Source of the DNA: Lucifuga dentata
Lineage: Eukaryota; Chordata; Actinopteri; Ophidiiformes; Bythitidae
Direction: 5' to 3'
Length of the DNA stretch: 64,000 nucleotides
Assembly (NCBI GenBank): GCA_014773175.1
Contig: VXCM01000338.1
Location: forward strand, 1 to 64,000
The position numbers and the translations under genes were made by a program. Below the pieces are notes generated by a model. That model did no database searches and was not told the origin of the DNA. It saw nothing but the letters and a program-made list of their open reading frames with translations. Positions 50,546 to 62,001 of the stretch are shown here, in pieces (the stretch's first letter is position 1; the number at the start of each line of letters is the position of its first letter).

Positions 50546-50944
50546 CTATAAATGAACCAATCTCATTTTATTTTTTTCATGTCCATTGGCTGACTTTGCA
50601 TGTTGAAGATAATGTGGGAATGGTTTGCCTTTCTTATCTTTCAGGTTCATTTTTGATAGGTCGAGGCTTTCTGCAGCTGTACTTGCTAGTTTGGAAACAA
50701 TTGAATCTCTTTGCACATTGCACAGGTTCTCTGGCCATAATCCTGGATCCTTTGCCAAATAATCCTCAATAGCCCTCTTACATATGGCATCTTCCTCCTC
50801 TGTATTTTCCTCATCAGGGCAATCTTCACTGCTGTCTTCACTTCCATTTTTCTCAGCATGATCACGCTCTGTCTCCCTTTCACTCTCTGCTATATTAAGA
50901 CTCATCTCCAAACAAACAGACAAATAAATATTACAATCCATCAT
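50546..50944 (-). pseudogene. hAT transposase N-terminal fragment (TTF/ZMYM-like)
   Basis: A 132-codon frame. An acidic Glu/Asp-rich stretch (residues about 20-55) precedes DPGLWPENL and a later KPFPHYL...NGHEKNKMRL segment. In full-length hAT proteins of this type, D-P-x-x-W-P is followed by a TTF zinc finger with G-R-x-F and N-G-x-x-x-x-R-x-W-L. Here the TTF part is degenerate: the conserved cysteines and the final Trp-Leu-x-Tyr-Ser are lacking. The frame then stops about 140 bp before the element's end. It has probably been a relic since before or soon after insertion. The stretch before Met14 (MSLNIAES) could be intronic. Confidence 0.75.
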
Positions 50945-50975
50945 TTTATTATACTATATAATATCTCTGTAATAA

Positions 50976-51215
50976 ATGCTTCCTTGCAGTTGTCTGCACC
51001 ATTACTGTCTGTTCTGGGTACAATCTAGTCTCTTATTCTATCCACCCCTATTTCTCTTAGAATGGCCATCATTTTACTCCAGTCTACACTGTCAAATGTT
51101 TTTTTTTTTTTTTTTTTTAATAACCTTTGAATCATATGTTCAGTTCCTCTATACATCTTTCCTGAATCTAAGCTGATCCTTGCTAAGTTTTATCTTTTTC
51201 TCTAGCCTGTTGTTC
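50976..51215 (-). pseudogene. Non-LTR retrotransposon reverse-transcriptase fragment, decayed
   Basis: On the minus strand, one frame gives DQLRFRKDV (51155-51185), the finger region usually written Q-F-G-F-R. After a poly-T tract (51100-51118) another gives TFDSVDWSKMMAILREIGVD (about 51040-51100), matching motif A of LINE reverse transcriptases (K-A-F-D-x-V-D-W). Two or more stops and a frame break follow. The clade (RTE, CR1 or L1) is not resolved. It sits inside the hAT element, between its transposase pieces. Confidence 0.78.
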
Positions 51216-51269
51216 AGGGTGCTTAACACTAGTAGATTGATTATCATGTAGTGCCCACATTTAATTTAT

Positions 51270-51455
51270 TTACTTAATTTTTGCAAATGTTATTTCAATT
51301 AAATCTACTGAATAACTTCTTGCTCTTAAGACCCACTGACAATCTACTTTGCTGATCTGACCTTGTCTCATTTCTTCAGTAGGATCAGAACAGGAAGAGG
51401 TACCTGCTGTTTCTCCCTGATAGTGTGTGTTACACACTGCTGTGTGCTGAACCAA
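51270..51455 (-). pseudogene. Possible hAT transposase N-terminal exon remnant
   Basis: The frame contains GETAGTSSCSDPTEE, a low-complexity Ser/Thr/acidic linker like those at the N-termini of ZMYM-type hAT proteins. It lies upstream, in the minus-strand sense, of the 50944-50546 piece. Assignment rests on composition and order only. Confidence 0.35.
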
Positions 51456-51814
51456 ACCAAAAACTATACATTTTATAAAAAGACAATATTAACTTGCTGC
51501 ATATAACAAGTTGTGTGCTTCATGTTCAGGTGCTTGTGTATTGGTGCAAACAACTATTTAGCTAATGCTTGCTATGCTAAACATTAGCATGTTTATGCTT
51601 AACGTAAGCATTAGCTATGTTATGCTTAGTAACCTGTTATGTTTATGATAAATATTCAGTACATATTTGATTGGTTTTTGGTAATTAAGCTCACTGTTTG
51701 TTTGTTTTTTAAAGAAACTAGTCAGAAGTTGTCCACCTCCCCTTTGCCTTCTTGGATGGTAGTGTTCTCTGCCCACTAAACTATTGCCAGAGGACCAAAC
51801 CACTTATGCTTGGN

Positions 51815-51834
51815 GGGGGGGGGGGGGGTGCACT

Positions 51835-51861
<27 letters not shown>
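51815..51861. repeat. G-run and (CA)n tract after a gap base
   Basis: N at 51814, 14 or so G, then CA repeats to 51861, inside the hAT element. Confidence 0.9.
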
Positions 51862-51865
<4 letters not shown>

Positions 51866-52071
51866 GAGGACAATAGGCATAAACAGATCTTTGCATGGAA
51901 TATGCAGTCTCGTGTTATTACAACTATCACTTTATACTTTATTTATACTAATATCAAAGTAAGACACTAAATTTGAATTTTATGTTCAAAGCTTTAGATG
52001 GGCTCCCTCCATTGTGGGCCCCGAGAAGTTTGTTCCGCCATTACCCGCAGTGAAACGCCCCTGAGCGGGAG

Positions 52072-55000
52072 CGTAAATGCGCTTAATCACGTCTAGTGGT
52101 TAGATGGTTGGATTCCAGATGGAAGACATTAACAGATTAAGTTTTGCATTCACTTCTAAGGGTAAAAATACAATGAATGTTCTGATACTTTAAACAGTAT
52201 GTACTTGGAGCCACACCTCAAACAGTTCTGTCAAGGCATTTATTTAGCATCAGCATACATTTGTTACTGTCTGCAAGTAGAAATTAGTGCCCTCAATCTC
52301 AGCCGCACCCACTTATTTACTCTCAGTTCCATAGTTTGAGTTTCTTGAGAGACCAGACTCAACACGCTGTGTTAAGAAAAACTTTAAACATTTCAGCTCA
52401 AGGCCTTCATCAGAACATAAATAGCAAAACTGTAAAACAAAATAAATAAAATAAACAATCCAATGCAGCATACAATACACACAGCAACCAATAAGATGTT
52501 AACACACAGAACATCTGTGGTCATGAATGAGTTTAACATAGGGTCGTGATTTTAGATCGTATTATTATGAAGTCAGCAGTCAGGTGGAGGTGTTAGATCT
52601 GAGAGGGAGGAACCCTAATGGTATAAGGGAGAGAGTCTTCTAAAATAATCTTTTTTTTCTTTTTTATATCACTGTAAATTAAGATTTATGCTGTTGTTCA
52701 AACAAAACTTTATTTGCAGATATAACCTCGGGCTCTGGGAACTGCTAAAAGGCATTTGTCACTTTTTTTGCATTTTATAGAATAAATGATGGACTGATTA
52801 ATTGAAAAAATAATCTCCATATGCATCCCTCCATTCTCTATACCTGCTTATCATCTATACCCGCTATCCTAGCATTCATCAGATAATGAGAATAAGCATT
52901 ATGTACAGCTTTAGTTTAAGCTATGAATTTTGACCAAAAATGGCTAAAGTAGTGATGATGGATCCCTTTTAGAAATGAATTTTCTAAATTTCTTGGCTGA
53001 AAATGTTCAAGAATGCATAATACAAAGGAATGCATTCAGTTTGACTTAAAGTATAGCTAAACTAAAATTCCAAAATAAACACCACCATCACTCCCAACAC
53101 CCAAAATCAAACACAACTCTCCACAAACCTCACCATCAGGAGGGAAAAATCCCATACATAGATGATGCGGCTTCACTGGATTTGATCACAAGCAGCTTCC
53201 CCTTCTCATTTGTATTTATTCTGGGGATTATTCTGACCTAATCTCTTTAGAGCATAATTCAGATTAGATTTGTGTTGTTATTATTATTGCTGTGTCCATT
53301 CCCCACTGTCGTCCTGGGATTTCCAGAATGCCGTGGTGCTCCTGTGTTTGGAAAATTGATTAAACTTGTTGACTGCTGACCTAGATTGCACAGTCCATGA
53401 AAAATGGATGAAAAATAGAAGAACTGGAAAAACAAATGATAGATTACAACATTTTCTAAAAACATGTGCTCATAAATAGAATTGTGGGAGTACAGTGGCA
53501 GCCAATGCAGATATCCCATTTTTCATGCATTTGTCTTTCTTTTGCTTTGCATGAATTTCTCGTTAAATTTTCACATTATATCATATTAGTATATTGAAAC
53601 ACAAAATTTGCCTCAACCAACCAGTTACCATAAAATTGCTTGTAACTTCCAACAGCTGTAAAGAGACTAAAACTGGAATTTCCCCTTAATTACATGGAGC
53701 AGATGTTATCACACAGGTGAAGCAAATTGTCTGCGGTGGCTGCATCTGTATTTGTGATGCCATATTGTCCTAAAAGCTGTTCAACAATTTCATATTCAGA
53801 TCACAACTGTTAACTCTATCTGTATGCCCTGAAAAAGAAAAGCTTTAAATAATTTATATGGTTAAAAGTTAAATTAAGTGCAGAAAATATAAATCATCAC
53901 CTTCAATCAACATCATTGTATCGTGATTTCTTGCTTGAACTGTCATTGATTTCTTCCTAAATTGATTAAAATACATTACCTAGAATTAATAATAAAATCA
54001 AATCACTGCAACTTTTGAGAGGCAAGTACTTTTTTGTTGTTGTTGTTGCATTTAGCGTTCAAGAACACAAAACATACATTAGGTCCCCCATTCCCCAAAA
54101 TACACGACCTGCACTTTGCAAATTTCCAGTTCTCTCCTTTGCTTGCTTGTTTTTTCTCAATTAAGATGAATTATGGAATTACATTGGGGAACAGGGAGAA
54201 GGAGTGCTTATTGTGATGTTACCCTGAGGCAAACACTCTCAATGAGTTGCAGAGAGAGGGACAAAGAGTGCTGTGGATATTTCGGTCTCCTCACTCTCCT
54301 CGGATTCCTAATGGGCCTCACAATATGCAAACATACGAGAGCCCAATGCATGTGCGAGGGAGAGGGTAGGAGGTGAAGCTTGGGTTGATTACTCACAGTG
54401 GAGGTGGAGGAGATAAAGGAAGTGTGCCGTGTTTGTGCTAGCAGTTGGAGGCCTGTAGATAGACCGAGCTGCGGTCTACATTTCATTACTCTGTTCCCCT
54501 CCAGAGGCTCAGGTGAGTGTCGCAGCTCCTTCTGTGGGCAGCGGAGCCCCAGATGATTAGATGGGCTGCACCTCAGTAAATGGATGCTATTGATCTCCAC
54601 ATTGCGTTATATGAAACACCTCAGAACATGATGAGTGTAAGACAAAATGGCCCTATGAATCTCGCGGCATCCAAAATTGCCTCTTCTGCTCAGCTAACTT
54701 GCTCTATTTTTCATCTTCACACACCCTCAGCGCACACATAGCTTTCCCTCATCCCATCCACTTTGCTTCCTCATGTCTTTCTGACCCTCTTTCCTTCTTT
54801 TTTATTTGCTCCACTGATTGCTTTCAGTGTCTCCACCGCCATTAAAATGATTGGAGACTGTGTAATGTATATTAATGCGCTTGTACTTTTAGAGTAGTTT
54901 CTCTGTGCATGCTATAATATTTCATGGGGCGAAAGCACAGAAGCAAGGCTCTGTGTCGAGTAATTAAATTGATATCATGATCCATTGGTTTTTCCACGTA

Positions 55001-56250
55001 TGTACACAGAAATGTCATTCTCTCTCTGGATTACAGTCTGTCACAGATGGAGGTCAAAGGTTAAAGAAAGGTGAGGCCATGGCACAGGCTGATGACCTCA
55101 CATGCAGAGACCTTTCATAGGCATGTGCATTCAGTATTTATTAATTTTTTTCAGTGTAGCATGAGAGCAAAACCATGAGGGAATTATTGCATTGAGCAGT
55201 GTAGCCTGGGTTATGGAGTTAACAAAAGGCTGCAACCTCTGACCTACAGATTATTATTGTTATATGTTGATTATATATTGATTCAGATCATCGTGATGTA
55301 TCGTAACACAGAATCTAATCCCAACGTTGTCACATTGGCCTCTTTTACACCTGCAGTGAAATGCCATCTGTATCTGGATAAGTTCTGTAAATAACAAAAT
55401 TGTATGACAGGACTTGTATTTATAGCTCGCATTAACCTGTCCTCTCATTGTCTGGATTCTGCTTGCATTGTGATTGGATCTCAGTTGGTGGGTTGTTATG
55501 CTATCAAAGTCTGTTTTTCCTCCTTGCCTCATGAGCTTCATCCATTTTTCAAAATAATACATTTATTTGTGTTGGCTTTCGTTGATATTCCAGGTGTAGG
55601 TACCCATTTGTGGCAAGTTGAAATCTCCAGATTCAAACTAACGAGGCGGAGTGACATCTTCATTCCAATCTCAGTGCCAACACGTATTATCTGTGTAACA
55701 TGTTAATGTGACATGTAAATGGAGCCGCAGACACAGCTGGTTCACATCATTTATTACTTGATTTTTGATTTTAATATATAGATTCAATTATAAAGATATA
55801 ATTTTCTGATTCTGACAACCTCTAGGCCAGCAGAGAAGGCTTTGCTGGTCCTGACGGCCCACCTCCGTGTTACATGTTCTACTGAGCAGCACTCAAAACT
55901 GACAATAGTGCTACAATCTCACTGCATAGACATTATCATTTTATACACTGACATCTCACTACATACACGCCTCAAGTTGATTCTTTGTTGATGTAAAAAA
56001 AAAAAGAAGAAGAAGAAAGAAAGAAATTGTAAATTGCATGAAAGATACAAAAATTGGGAAGGATTCATAAGGTTTAGCACAAGACTTATCGTGTCGATAA
56101 GGTCAAATGTCATCTTGCAACCATGTTCCCTCATTCATAAATGCTTGTTACCAGCATCTTTTAGCATTTGCCTTGAAAGAGCCATAACTGCAGCACAATT
56201 AAGACATGTTTCATTCTGGTGGTAAATTTTAGCAGCATGAAATCTGACTT
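52072..56250. other. AT-rich non-coding stretch, no exon seen
   Basis: Apart from the possible Penelope tail, I see only unique AT-rich DNA with short purine runs (55995-56026). The 130-codon minus-strand frame at 54208-54600 has no domain. Confidence 0.5.
52300..52520 (-). mobile_element. Possible Penelope-like element tail with hammerhead-like core
   Basis: On the minus strand CTGATGA-AGGCCTTGAGCT-GAAA (52391-52413) has the order of the hammerhead ribozyme core (CUGAUGA, stem II, GAAA). Penelope-like retroelements are known to carry such motifs, and GCCTTCATCAG-type strings are common in fish repeats. Stem II is only 2-3 bp and stem III is poor, so it is probably decayed or a chance match. 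Boundaries are arbitrary. Confidence 0.3.
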
Positions 56251-56378
56251 TTAAAGGACCATACTGGCCATTTTGCATGTTTGAGTCAGATATATTGAAT
56301 TTTCACACGTTACATTACTGGCAACCATTTCCCAAAGGATAAAACCATGTTTCAGCTTTCCTGATATTTTCCAAAATC
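56251..56378 (+). mobile_element. TTAA MITE, left-end fragment (copy 7)
   Basis: TTAA-AGGACCATACTGGCC through AAACCATGTTTCAGC and TGATATTTTCCAAAATC, then homology stops. Only about 128 bp are retained. Confidence 0.82.
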
Positions 56379-56940
56379 AGGCAGGTTGCAAAAACATTGG
56401 GTGAGATTCATAAAAATCAGTGAACTACACAGTGTCACATTAAATAAGGCACCGCATAATTGAAGCTCATTCATAAAGCTTCTTTTACACTAATGAGAGC
56501 ACCGGCATCCCATTAAGGCAGCACTGTTGAAAGATGTGTCACAGGTAAAAGCCAATGAAGATCAGCGTGTCAATGAACTGCTTCATATTTACAAGTCAAA
56601 TTTATTCTGCTTCACCTGGTGTCAAAGCAACATTGCCACAATAAATCAGCAAAGGAAACATAAATTCTGCTGTAGACACCTGCATTTTCAAAGTGACACT
56701 AAGGTAAATGCACACATTACCCTCTGTAGTGTGTGATAGGTTTGCGCTGGGGGTGGGGTGGAGGGTGGTGTGTGTGCATGTGTGTGTGTGAGAAAGAAAG
56801 ACACAGAGCTCAGCAGGTGTGGAGCTCAGGGCCACGAGAATGTGTTATCCAAACTCACCATTTAAATAAGCTGACTGATCAGCTGAGTGGGCTCATCTAT
56901 CAAATTTATTGATTACTAACACATGTGAAGCAAATACAGT

Positions 56941-57592
56941 TTAAAGGACCATACCACCCATTTTGCATGTTTGAGCCTAATATATTCAATTTTCATACAC
57001 GTAACGTTACTGACAATCATTTCCCAAAGGATACTACTGGAATGATGAATTAAATTTTTTTTCCCTACCTTCCATTGGTTTCAGTTCATTCTGGTCTGCT
57101 ATTAAAATCAACTTGTTGATACTTGAAATGTTCTTGGGATAGGTAATCTATCATCGTGAACAAGACGTATATTCAGGGTTTTTTTCTTAGTTACATAATT
57201 TTAGCATTTAAGTGCAATAAAAAGCACAGAGTGATCTGAAAATGCTTCCTGTTGTCAGTTCTTCACTACAGCACTTGAATGCATCACTAAGAAGCATTTT
57301 CAGATCACTTTGCATGTTTTATTGTGCTTAAATGGTAAAATTACATAACTTTGAAAAAAAACCTGAATACACGTCTTGATCATGATGATGGATTACCTGT
57401 CCCGAGAATGTTTCAAGTACCAACAAGTTGATTTTAATAGCATAACAGAATGAACGGTCTATAAGGCAGGAAAATTTTTTTAATTTACCATTTCAGCAGT
57501 ATGCTTTGGGAAATGATCGTCAGTAACGTTACATGTATGAAAATTGAACATATTAGGCTCAAACATGCAAAATGGCTGTTATGGTCCTTTAA
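56941..57592. mobile_element. TTAA MITE, fully palindromic variant (copy 8)
   Basis: Flanked by TTAA at 56941 and 57592. Left arm 56941-57248 and right arm 57291-57592 are near-perfect reverse complements over about 300 bp, separated by a 42-nt spacer. The innermost 17 bp (57232-57248 / 57291-57307) pair perfectly. Both arms carry the same half of the element (ACTACTGGAA / TTTCAGCAGTATG), so the other half was lost and replaced by an inverted copy. RNA from here would fold into one long hairpin. Confidence 0.9.
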
Positions 57593-58904
57593 ACCAACAG
57601 TACCTAAAATGCACTCATTGTGCGGCAAGGGAGAGCCGAAGTCAATGTGTTTATATAGTAGATCAAGCAGCTTTGTTTATGTGCTGCCTGGGCTTCAGGT
57701 TATTCCACTGTTAGTCTTTCATGAAGCATCTTTGGTTGGAAACTGTGCTTTAAATATAGGTTTCTCAAAGAGATTATGCAAAGTTAATCTAGGTGGATCT
57801 GAATAATCCAGCTCCAGAGGCAGAGATGGGCCTTTCTTGTGTATATACACTATAATGCGGATATGTGGTTGCAAACCCACACACATCATCTATAAACATT
57901 CCATAGATTGTGGCATAAATCCTGCATTGAATAAAATCTAATCAGATCAAATCGTCTCCCATATGCTGCACGTACGCTCTTCTTAGTACTGTTTGTGTGT
58001 CCAGCCTACACACAAAACAGTTCTAGTCCATACCTGTCATACTGTATGATGCATCATAGGCACGAATTAAGCAGCTTAACATGCTTTCACCTTACCTGAC
58101 AGATTTAAGACAAAAGGACCAATAATCATCAGGATTCCTGGTGCATTCATTTTGTTTGTTAGTTTCACTGAGCTTTGTCTTCCCGGGTCTGTGTCTGCGA
58201 GTTCATTTATCTTGTTTCTAAGTAGAGCTCTTTCCTGGGCTTTTCATCCCTAAGTAATCAATACTGGTCCTATGAATCCAGTTCAGCTTGGCTCCTGTGG
58301 CTTCTCTCTCTCTCCTGCTCCGTCTCTATCAATCTCTGTCTCTCTCCATCCTCTCTTCCGCCTTTGCTTTTCTGTCTTTGTCTTTTTTCCTATCTGTTCC
58401 TGTGTCTTTATTCTTGTTCCGTCCTCACGTCCTGTCTTCTTCCTTTCGCTTTCTCCTCTTGAAAAATGACTTTGCCCGTCTGGCCCGAGTGCTGTGGTCG
58501 TCCTACTATTAGGCCTCACGTGGCGGTGATTAAAAATAGATCAGTATGGCGAATCAGAATTAGTCAAGACTTCTTTTTTCCCCTCTCCAGCCTCCTCATG
58601 TCTTCTTCTCATACACTAAATGGATGTAAGATCAAAAGTGAAAAGATAGCAACACACTGCTTAGAGTGTGCATGTGTGTGTTTCTGCATGTGTGTTAGCA
58701 TACCGCCTGCAGACCTCCTCAGTGGGTACTGTCTCATGTCGAATGGTGTGTTTGAGAGGCTTGTCGAGGTAACACTCCTGTCAGCGCTTGACCGGAGGGA
58801 GTGTACTGATGAAAGGCTCTTCATCATCCTAATGGGATACACAAACCTCTTAACCAACTCTGCTGCCATGGCTTTGGCTCGCTGAAGGTGCAGCGGCATT
58901 GAGC

Positions 58905-58929
58905 AGAGAGAGAGAGAGAGAGAGAGAGA
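58905..58929. repeat. (GA)n microsatellite
   Basis: About 25 bp of GA repeats, 30 bp before a CA tract. Confidence 0.9.
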
Positions 58930-58961
58930 CAGAAAAAAGAGAGCAGATTGGTTTGCCAGGC

Positions 58962-58971
58962 CACACACACN

Positions 58972-59017
<46 letters not shown>
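58962..59017. repeat. (CA)n microsatellite with gap base
   Basis: CA repeats with N at 58971. True length unknown. Confidence 0.93.
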
Positions 59018-59018
<1 letters not shown>

Positions 59019-59486
59019 GGCCCCATCAACACACAGGTCAGAAAATATACAGTGTAAACCGTATTGTTTCGAGTCGGCGCAGAGGAGGAATTATGACTCT
59101 GGGCAGCCTCAGCTGTGTGAGAGGTGCAGCGGGCCAGAGCCATTAGGATGTAGGACGGAGAGATAATGCCCTGCTGTCCACAGGAGTGTAGCCAACGTGT
59201 CCCCTCTCATCAAGCTGTGATCCAAAGGGATGAATACCATCCCTTTCAGTAAATTTCCATCCAGTTGACTTTTGAAATACAGAATAACAAGACACAGAAA
59301 ATATAAAAAAAATACCAAAATATCAACAAAAAGATGAAGCTTGGTTGAGATGAAAGCGATGGCATATCAACAAATCTGAAAATCTGGTCACTTATGATGA
59401 ACGTTGATTTTTCAAACACTTGGTTATGTGCTGGACCTGCATAGACATCTTCTGTTTCTGGCAGTGTACACACAGAACTGATATAT

Positions 59487-60117
59487 TTAAAGGGCCATAC
59501 CCTTCATTTTGCATGTTTGGACCTAAAATAGTGGATACATCATATTGGATCAGACACGTAAGGTTACTGACAATCATTTCCCAAAGGATAAAACCGTATT
59601 TCAGATTTCCTGATATTTTGCAAAATCTCTCAATCTTTCAAAATGAAATATTAAAGCGACACACCCACCTTAAAAACAGATGTTCTGCCTGCTAATAGTT
59701 CCGCAAAATTATGAAGTCATGGTCGGTAAAATATTTTGACAAATGCAGGTCTTCTTTTGGGACTATATTCCCTGGTGGAGACATACATTCACTTTGTGCT
59801 TTTTATTNAATGCAGGTCTTCTTTTGGGACTATATTCCCTGGTGGAGACATACATTCACTTTGTGCTTTTTATTATGCTTCAACGCTAAAATTATGAAAC
59901 TTCGAAATACACGTCTTGTTCAAGATAATGGATTACCTATCCTAAGAATGTTTCAAGTATCAACAAGTTGATTTTGATAGCGTATCAGAATGAACTGAAA
60001 CCAGTGGCGGTCTGGAAAGTAGTAATATGTTTTGGGAAATGGTTGTCAGTAACGTTACATGTATGAAAATTGAATATATTAGGCTCAAACATGCAAAATG
60101 GGTGGTATGGTCCTTTA
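59487..60117 (+). mobile_element. TTAA foldback MITE, full length (copy 9)
   Basis: TTAA-AGGGCCATACC at the left and GGTGGTATGGTCCT-TTAA at the right, with inverted repeats of about 90 bp. The interior has AAACCGTATTTCAG, CAATCTTTCAAAATG, CACCCACCTTAAAA and CAACAAGTTGATTTTG. An assembly duplication (59742-59874) lies inside, so the true length is about 564 bp, close to copy 10. Confidence 0.9.
59742..59874. repeat. Exact 66-bp direct repeat flanking a gap base
   Basis: 59742-59807 and 59809-59874 are identical, with N at 59808. No other copy of this MITE has the duplication, which shows directly that it is an assembly artefact. Confidence 0.93.
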
Positions 60118-62001
60118 AAGCCAAAAAAGCAAACAAAAAATATAGATGTACAGATAAGCCACACTGTGTGAAGACAAGCTCATGAATCTTACTATCAATT
60201 ATACCATACATGAAGATGTAAAAACTTGTACCATCCTGAGACAACTTGCACATGAGCAGCAGTAAATTTGTGCTGCGTTATGTGGCTCGTTCATTTCTAT
60301 TGAGCTTAGCGATGCTTCTCAACCTTGTGGTGGTCTTACCTTTAATGACATGCACCAACCAGATAAATAACTATAATTTTATATATTAATAATATATTTT
60401 ATTTCAAAAAGCGCCTTTCGAGATACCCAAGATCACCTCACAAGAAATAAAAGCAACAACGAAAAACTCAGTCACATTAAAATCAAATAATAAACTAAGA
60501 GTGTGTCATGAGCATTCATATAATATGGAGTTACAGTAAACACACAGATTCTCCACTTTGGTGCTCAGAGTTAAACCAAATTCATCTCTGGCCCGTCTGG
60601 ACCTTTCAAACATGCAACCAATGAGCAAATAGCTGCATGTGAGGTAAGGGATAACTCAGTGTGAGCAGTGCAGAACAGTAACACAACACAAATGTACAAT
60701 CGCACCATGATCTGGGCCAAAATCCAAAGCCAGTGATGCTTCTTGATGATGTGGTGGTTTTGGTTTGAGGTCAGGACTCTGATCCTCAAGATGAGTTTAG
60801 CATAAATCGCTTACTGCGGACCAAAATTTACCACTGCTCATGTGTAAGCAGCCTTAAAATATTATAGAAAATAGCAGTAATTTATTAAAAAACACACTGA
60901 TGAATTTGCAGAACAGTTACAGTTCTTTCAGCATCTCTAACCTCCACATGGACAGGGTTTGCCAAATAAGGAGACTTAGCTTGCAGATCAGATCCGACTG
61001 GGGTTGGAGGAGAGTGTACAGTCGGGGCCTCAATCAAAGAAGCAACCCGCTGACAGGCCAGAGCTGCAGGGGGTGACAGAAGGGGTGAGAGAGGGTGAGG
61101 TGAGGAAGAAGCCAGAGAGATCAGGGAAGCGTCTCCAATCATTATTGTCACCATGTCACACACTCTGGTCACTCAGTGTCACCACTAGTCCGTGCTCGCC
61201 CCGGGCGTCTGGCGGTGACACTCTGTCTCTCCTTCCATCCATCTTTCTCTCCTTCTCTACTTAAACACAACCACCTCATCCTCCCTCTCTTTCTCACGCC
61301 CATTATAATTATCTTTGCCAAAGGACTTTCCATCACCCGTATTCCCTCCTCCATTCCTGCCAGTCCAGTCATACTGGTCCGGACCTCGGTTCTGCAGTGT
61401 TCTCTTTCCCTCCCCAGCCCAGTCCCATCTTGCCCCCCCCCCAAGTCAAGGACACATTCCCAAAGCTGCAGAAGAGCGGCAAACAACTTTGACATCGGAA
61501 AGTAAGCGGTTGCTCATGAATGATTGATGCGCAAATGCTGACTCATCACACAAGGGGAAGCAAGGAATATTTTGACCTGAAACATAACAAGATTCCAGAT
61601 TGTAAAGTAAAGCACGGAAACACACACAGGCCACGCAGGTTGCAGATAACTGATTTTTCCCAGGTCCCTTGTGCCATGAAGAGTTATCAGTTCTTTCTGT
61701 TTCATAATCTGTTAGCAGCGGAGATGCCAGATACTGGAAACTTTTGCTGGCCTAAAGTGATAGTGTGAAAGGTGTTTGTACTTTAGCAACTTCTGCTGTG
61801 TTTTAACACTACATATCCCAGAGATTAGTTGACAGATTAGTCAGACAGTAAGGTTGAATGTTTGAGTATCAAATGTTTATCACCTCTAGGCTTTGGAAAG
61901 AAGGTTGTTCTAAAAAGTTTCCAGAAAAATAATTGCTTAAGGATGCAGAAAATGAGTTATAGTCATTTTGGATTCACATGGATTCCAAAAGTGACATCTG
62001 T

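Larger units (their letters stand above)
50409..52063 (-). mobile_element. hAT-superfamily DNA transposon, internally deleted, with target duplication
   Basis: A 1,655-bp element flanked by a perfect 8-bp duplication AGCGGGAG (50401-50408 and 52064-52071), the hAT hallmark. The ends are CAGGGGTGTAGCAC and, reversed, CAGGGGCGTTTCAC. GGGGCC occurs just inside each end. On the minus strand, transposase-like pieces lie in order: a GGGQLLTSFFKK-containing frame near 51725, GETAGTSSCSDPTEE near 51395, then 50944-50546 with the N-terminal domain of TTF/ZMYM-type hAT proteins. The catalytic and dimerisation parts are absent, so it is non-autonomous. A reverse-transcriptase fragment and a CA tract lie inside. 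Confidence 0.9.

Noticed and set aside
50546..50944. 132-codon frame as a host gene exon
   Set aside because: It lies between the hAT ends and matches the N-terminal texture of hAT transposases, so it is a transposon relic.
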